This document shows, piece by piece, positions 32,384 to 35,551 of a DNA stretch of 35,551 nucleotides. Position 1 is the stretch's first letter. Each line of letters begins with the position of its first letter. Under the pieces are notes generated by a model that saw nothing but the letters and a program-made list of their open reading frames with translations, made no database searches and was not told the DNA's origin. The stretch comes from DATMNI01 sp035570275. Lineage in GTDB: Bacteria > Acidobacteriota > Terriglobia > Bryobacterales > Bryobacteraceae. Position numbers and translations under genes: made by a program. The stretch covers positions 1 to 35,551 of the forward strand of contig DATMNI010000331.1 of NCBI GenBank assembly GCA_035570275.1, written 5' to 3'.

Positions 32384-34315
32384 TCAAGATGCCAACAGGG
32401 CGGCGATTTCGGTGTGGCCCATCTTGTTGGCCCACGCCAGAGGCGTAGCCCAGGGTGGAGCGCCGGGCTCATGGACGGGGGCGCCGCGGGCGATCAGCAG
32501 CTTCACCAGTGGGGTTCGGCCCCAGCGGCAGGCCCAACCGAGCGGCGTGGATTGCAGCAGGTCGTCGCGCAAATCGAGGCGGGCGCCGCGGTCGAGCAGC
32601 ATCGCGGCGAAGCGCGCGCGGTCGGCCTCGGTCAGGTTGGGGCGCCGTTCCGTACCGCCGCGGGCAGCGGCGAAATGCAGGGCGGTTTGGCCGAAGCGGC
32701 GGCACACGTTGGCATCAATCCCATGCCGCAGCAGAATCTCCATGCAGGTGAAGAACGCTTCGTGGTCCGGGGAACTGGCCGCCATGCCGCGAATCGGCTG
32801 GATCAGAATCCAGTTCCACCGGCGGTCGTCCTTGGGCCAGTTCAGCCGCGGCAGGGCCAACTCCAGGACGGCCGCGCATCCATTACCCGCAGCCGACTCT
32901 GCCAACTCCTTCGCCAGCGCCTCGCTCGCGTCGGCTTCGAGCATGCGCCTGGCCTCGGCCGCATCGTTCGACTCACCCACCATATAAGGCTGAGGCCTGG
33001 CGCCGCGGTCCAGCAACAGGCGCACCATGCCGTCGTCCCGATTCTGGTAAGCGTTGCGGAGCGGCCAACCGGAGGCATAGACGTTGGCGTTGGGGTCGGC
33101 GCCGCGGTCGAGCAGCAGTTCCGCGATGTCGCGCCGTCCGGCCATCGCCGCCTGCCACAGTGGCGTGCCCCAACTGGGGATGGGCTCCTCCAGTTCCTGC
33201 ACCACGGTTCGCTCGTCGGCATCGGCGCCGAGGTCGAGCAACAGGCGAACCATCTCGATGTGGCCGTGATTGACGGCAAGGGTGAGCAGCCCGCCGCTTC
33301 CCCAGTGGATCTGGCGCAGCACGCCGCGGTCGGCAGCCAGCAACTCGCGGACGCGCGGGGCGTCGGCCAAGGCCACGGCGGCGCGGATGGTGACCTCGGC
33401 GCCGTGTTCCAACAGCAGCTTGGCGACGGCCTTAAACCGCGGTGCCAGCGCGTTGCAAAAATGGCCGCGCGGATCGGCCGCCAGGGCGGCGCGGTCGAGT
33501 GGCGTGAGCCCTCTGAGGTCCGCCTTGCGCACGCTGGCGCGCTGGTTCAGCAGCCACGCCACCATCTCTTCGTTGGCGGCCTCCGCGGCGACGTGCAGGG
33601 GCGTGCCGCCCTGGCGGTCGCAAGCGCGGATCAGCGATTCGTCCACCTGCAGCAGGCGGATGGCTTCGGCAGCGTCGTCCACACGGATGGCGGCGGTGAT
33701 CTGGTCCTGGACCGGCGAAACGGCGGCGTTGGGGCAGCTTGTTGCCTGGCGGCGGCGCTGTTCCGCGTCTTCGATGACGGCGACGATATCGTGGTAGCCG
33801 CGGTCCCTGGCGATGGTGAGGGCGCTGGTGGCATCGCGGTGCGGGTAGATGCCCACACGGGCGTCGGCGCCGACTTCCATCAGCAACCGCACGATGGCCG
33901 CATCGCGACGCAACACGGCGAAGTGCAGAGCGCGGTGCTCATTATCGGCCGCCATTTCCTTGCCGACCAACTCCGGGCGGGCATGGATCAGCGCCCGCAC
34001 TCGGTCCACATCGCCGGCGTTCACCGCTTCAGCCAACCGGGCGATGCTGGCTCCGTCGACGAAGGCTTTCAGCCTGGACCAGCTTTCGTAGCCGTAAGCG
34101 CGCGCCAGCACGCGCTGGGCGTCTGAGAGGGCAAACGAGGCGGAGTCGGGCTGGTGTTCGAACTGGCGCACCTCCGCTACAGCGGCGGGGTGGCCGGCGC
34201 GATAGTGCTCCAGAAGGTCTTTGGCCTGTTTGCCCAGTTGTTCCATGTTTGGTTGCCCAGGCATGTCTGGTTGCGGGGGCAGGCGGCGTGTTGGCGGGCG
34301 GGTTGGTGTAGACAA
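32384..34315 (-). CDS. Ankyrin-repeat protein
   Basis: The start is taken as TTG 34315 because AAAGGAG lies six bases upstream; an in-frame ATG at 34333 (649 residues) has no ribosome site. The product of about 643 residues has a short Pro/Arg-rich N-terminus, a helical segment (NMEQLGKQAKDLLEHYRAG), and about twelve ankyrin repeats across the rest, e.g. HRALHFAVLRRDAAIVRLLMEVGAD, GTPLHVAAEAANEEMVAWLLNQRA, GTPLWQAAMAGRRDIAELLLDRGAD and QTALHFAAARGG. No signal peptide or enzyme domain is seen; it is likely a cytosolic protein-binding scaffold. Confidence 0.9.
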   Translation of the reverse strand: MSTPTRPPTRRLPPQPDMPGQPNMEQLGKQAKDLLEHYRAGHPAAVAEVRQFEHQPDSASFALSDAQRVLARAYGYESWSRLKAFVDGASIARLAEAVNAGDVDRVRALIHARPELVGKEMAADNEHRALHFAVLRRDAAIVRLLMEVGADARVGIYPHRDATSALTIARDRGYHDIVAVIEDAEQRRRQATSCPNAAVSPVQDQITAAIRVDDAAEAIRLLQVDESLIRACDRQGGTPLHVAAEAANEEMVAWLLNQRASVRKADLRGLTPLDRAALAADPRGHFCNALAPRFKAVAKLLLEHGAEVTIRAAVALADAPRVRELLAADRGVLRQIHWGSGGLLTLAVNHGHIEMVRLLLDLGADADERTVVQELEEPIPSWGTPLWQAAMAGRRDIAELLLDRGADPNANVYASGWPLRNAYQNRDDGMVRLLLDRGARPQPYMVGESNDAAEARRMLEADASEALAKELAESAAGNGCAAVLELALPRLNWPKDDRRWNWILIQPIRGMAASSPDHEAFFTCMEILLRHGIDANVCRRFGQTALHFAAARGGTERRPNLTEADRARFAAMLLDRGARLDLRDDLLQSTPLGWACRWGRTPLVKLLIARGAPVHEPGAPPWATPLAWANKMGHTEIAALLAS

Positions 34316-34482
34316 GACAATCTCCTTTCGCATTGCCCGGTGTCCGCGTGACGGGCGGAAAGAAGATTCGTAGCAAATTGTTCGGAAGCCGAAAATCGGT
34401 GGGCTCAGCCCTTCCCGCGGACACGGGAGCGCCCGACGCGCACAGTCGGATCATACCACGGGCCTGAACAGGTTTGCGGCAC

Positions 34483-34508
34483 CTTTGTGGGGCAGATTGT
34501 TAATCTGC
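34483..34508 (+). repeat. Palindromic interspersed repeat, copy D
   Basis: Identical over 26 bases to 13597-13622, with GCAGATT-GTT-AATCTGC at 34492-34508. The second GGCGGATT unit is absent here. It lies between the divergent ankyrin and receptor genes. Confidence 0.8.
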
Positions 34509-34598
34509 TTGATACCTGGCGCACCACCGTTTCTTAACAACGCCGTCATGTCATTGTCACAGGCTGCGCTTACCCTGACTAGAGGTTAACAACCAAAC

Positions 34599-35551
34599 AT
34601 GTGGAATTCTTTGACAGAGAGGGCTGGTGTCTTTGCCGTCGGCGTATTGCTCTGCGCTGCGGGATTAAGCCAACTTCACGCACAACAGAGCGGAACGATT
34701 TCCGGGACTGTCTTGGACCAGGCTGGAAAGCCGATCCGAGATGCGGTGGTGGAGTTGAGGAGCGAATCCACGGGGGCATCTCGCAGTGCGACAAGCGACG
34801 CCGAAGGAAGGTTCCTGGCTTCGGAACTGGCGGTCGGGAGCTACGTAATTCGAGTTTCAGCGCCCGGTTTCGCTTTGACCACTCGCTCCGGCGGACAAGT
34901 CAACGCCGGCATGACCCTGGACATTCCCATCACCATGTCGGTGGAGTCCCTTGCGACCTCGGTCACTGTCAACGAAAGCATATCGGTGGCGGCTGCTTCG
35001 GCGCCCTCGGGCAACACGCTAGAGGCGACTTCGGCCAAAACCGAAGTCAGTTCGGATTTCATCAGGAATTTCATGTCGCCGGTGGCGGACTACGCCGAAT
35101 ACGTGAATTATGCGCCGGGTACCTTTAGCAGTAATCCCAACGGAATCGGGCTCGGCCAGGGCAAGACGTTTTTCCGCGGTTTCGCGGACGGACAATACAC
35201 CATGACGTTCGATGGGATTCCGTTCGAAGACACCAACTCGCCGACGCACCACTCCTGGGCGAACTTTCCGAGCGGCTGGACCGACGCCGTCGATTTCGAC
35301 CGCAGCCCCGGCCGCGCGTCAGACTTCGGCCCGACCAATTTCGGCGGATCGATCAACCTGCAGTCGCCGCAACTATCTTCGGATCCCAACATCCGCGGCA
35401 CGATCAACTACGGCTCGTTTAATACGCGCGTGCTCCAGTTGGACGCCGAGAGCGGCCTTTTTGGACCCGGCAGCCGCAACAGCTTCCTGATGAACATCCA
35501 GCAACTGCTGTCCGACGGATATCAAACCTACAACCGTCAGAAGCGAGTGGC
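34599..35551 (+). CDS. Oar-like TonB-dependent receptor, N-terminal part (3' end outside window)
   Basis: The frame opens at ATG 34599 and has no stop to the window edge (317 codons). A signal peptide ends near SQLHA (about residue 27). A carboxypeptidase-regulatory-like domain follows (about 29-110, TISGTVLDQAGKPIRDAVVEL, EGRFLASELAVGSYVIRVSAPGF), then a plug with YVNYAPGTFSSNP, GKTFFRGFADGQYTMTFDGIPFED and FGPTNFGGSINLQSP, and the first barrel strands. The plug is more like a classic siderophore or nutrient receptor plug (RGF--G-Y-ITFDGIP) than that of the receptor at the left end, so it may take a different substrate. The ribosome site is weak. Confidence 0.9.
   Translation, partial: MWNSLTERAGVFAVGVLLCAAGLSQLHAQQSGTISGTVLDQAGKPIRDAVVELRSESTGASRSATSDAEGRFLASELAVGSYVIRVSAPGFALTTRSGGQVNAGMTLDIPITMSVESLATSVTVNESISVAAASAPSGNTLEATSAKTEVSSDFIRNFMSPVADYAEYVNYAPGTFSSNPNGIGLGQGKTFFRGFADGQYTMTFDGIPFEDTNSPTHHSWANFPSGWTDAVDFDRSPGRASDFGPTNFGGSINLQSPQLSSDPNIRGTINYGSFNTRVLQLDAESGLFGPGSRNSFLMNIQQLLSDGYQTYNRQKRV

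Noticed and set aside
32414..34126. A 570-codon open frame on the plus strand.
   Set aside because: It is the complement of the ankyrin-repeat gene and has repetitive Gln/Gly/Val content without motifs.

Overview
The window looks like the chromosome of an acidobacterium, most likely of the Solibacter/Bryobacter type. The evidence is qualitative: high GC throughout; very long Oar-like TonB-dependent receptors with an N-terminal carboxypeptidase-regulatory-like domain at both window edges; an aa3-type oxidase cluster with two subunit III genes; a DUF3300/DUF2950 pair; a small acidobacterial helical protein; and interspersed palindromic repeats. No rRNA or tRNA gene, complete insertion sequence, prophage or CRISPR array was seen.

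Layout. 1-3226 (minus) is an Oar-like receptor that runs off the left edge. 3615-3974 is a single-domain STAS protein. 4142-13583 (plus) is a phosphate block: a PhoR-type histidine kinase, an outer-membrane porin, then pstB1-phoU1-pstS-pstC-pstA-pstB2-phoU2. The pstB-phoU pair is present twice, on both sides of pstSCA, and a Pho-box-like direct repeat with an 11-base period lies before pstS. 13949-18520 (minus) is a cytochrome c oxidase operon in the order coxB-coxA-coxC2-coxC1-coxD-small CVMC protein.

18600-20400 is a patch of small and broken genes. It holds a vapB-like antitoxin with a truncated PIN toxin, a small membrane/coiled-coil protein, a perfect 33-base hairpin, a second PIN fragment, a 52-residue Pro/Lys-rich small protein and an amber-interrupted reading frame. 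20392-22730 (minus) carries a DUF2752 protein, a zinc-ribbon membrane protein, a CarD/CdnL-type regulator and a small helical protein. 22877-26378 is an envelope-sensing group: a LytTR response regulator that converges on, and overlaps, a LytS-type kinase, which follows a LiaF-like protein and a DUF4097-like exported protein.

26729-35551 contains a Tat-exported RidA-family protein, a frameshifted and truncated RND efflux adaptor pseudogene, an exported YtcJ-type amidohydrolase, a DUF3300 and DUF2950 pair, a 640-residue ankyrin-repeat protein, and the beginning of a second Oar-like receptor.

The clearest functional modules are high-affinity phosphate uptake (porin, PstSCAB, PhoU, PhoR) and terminal respiration. 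The most notable non-genic signal is a composite palindromic repeat scattered through the intergenic regions, together with a second interspersed motif and several short tandem repeats. All family assignments were made by reading the sequence; no database search was run.
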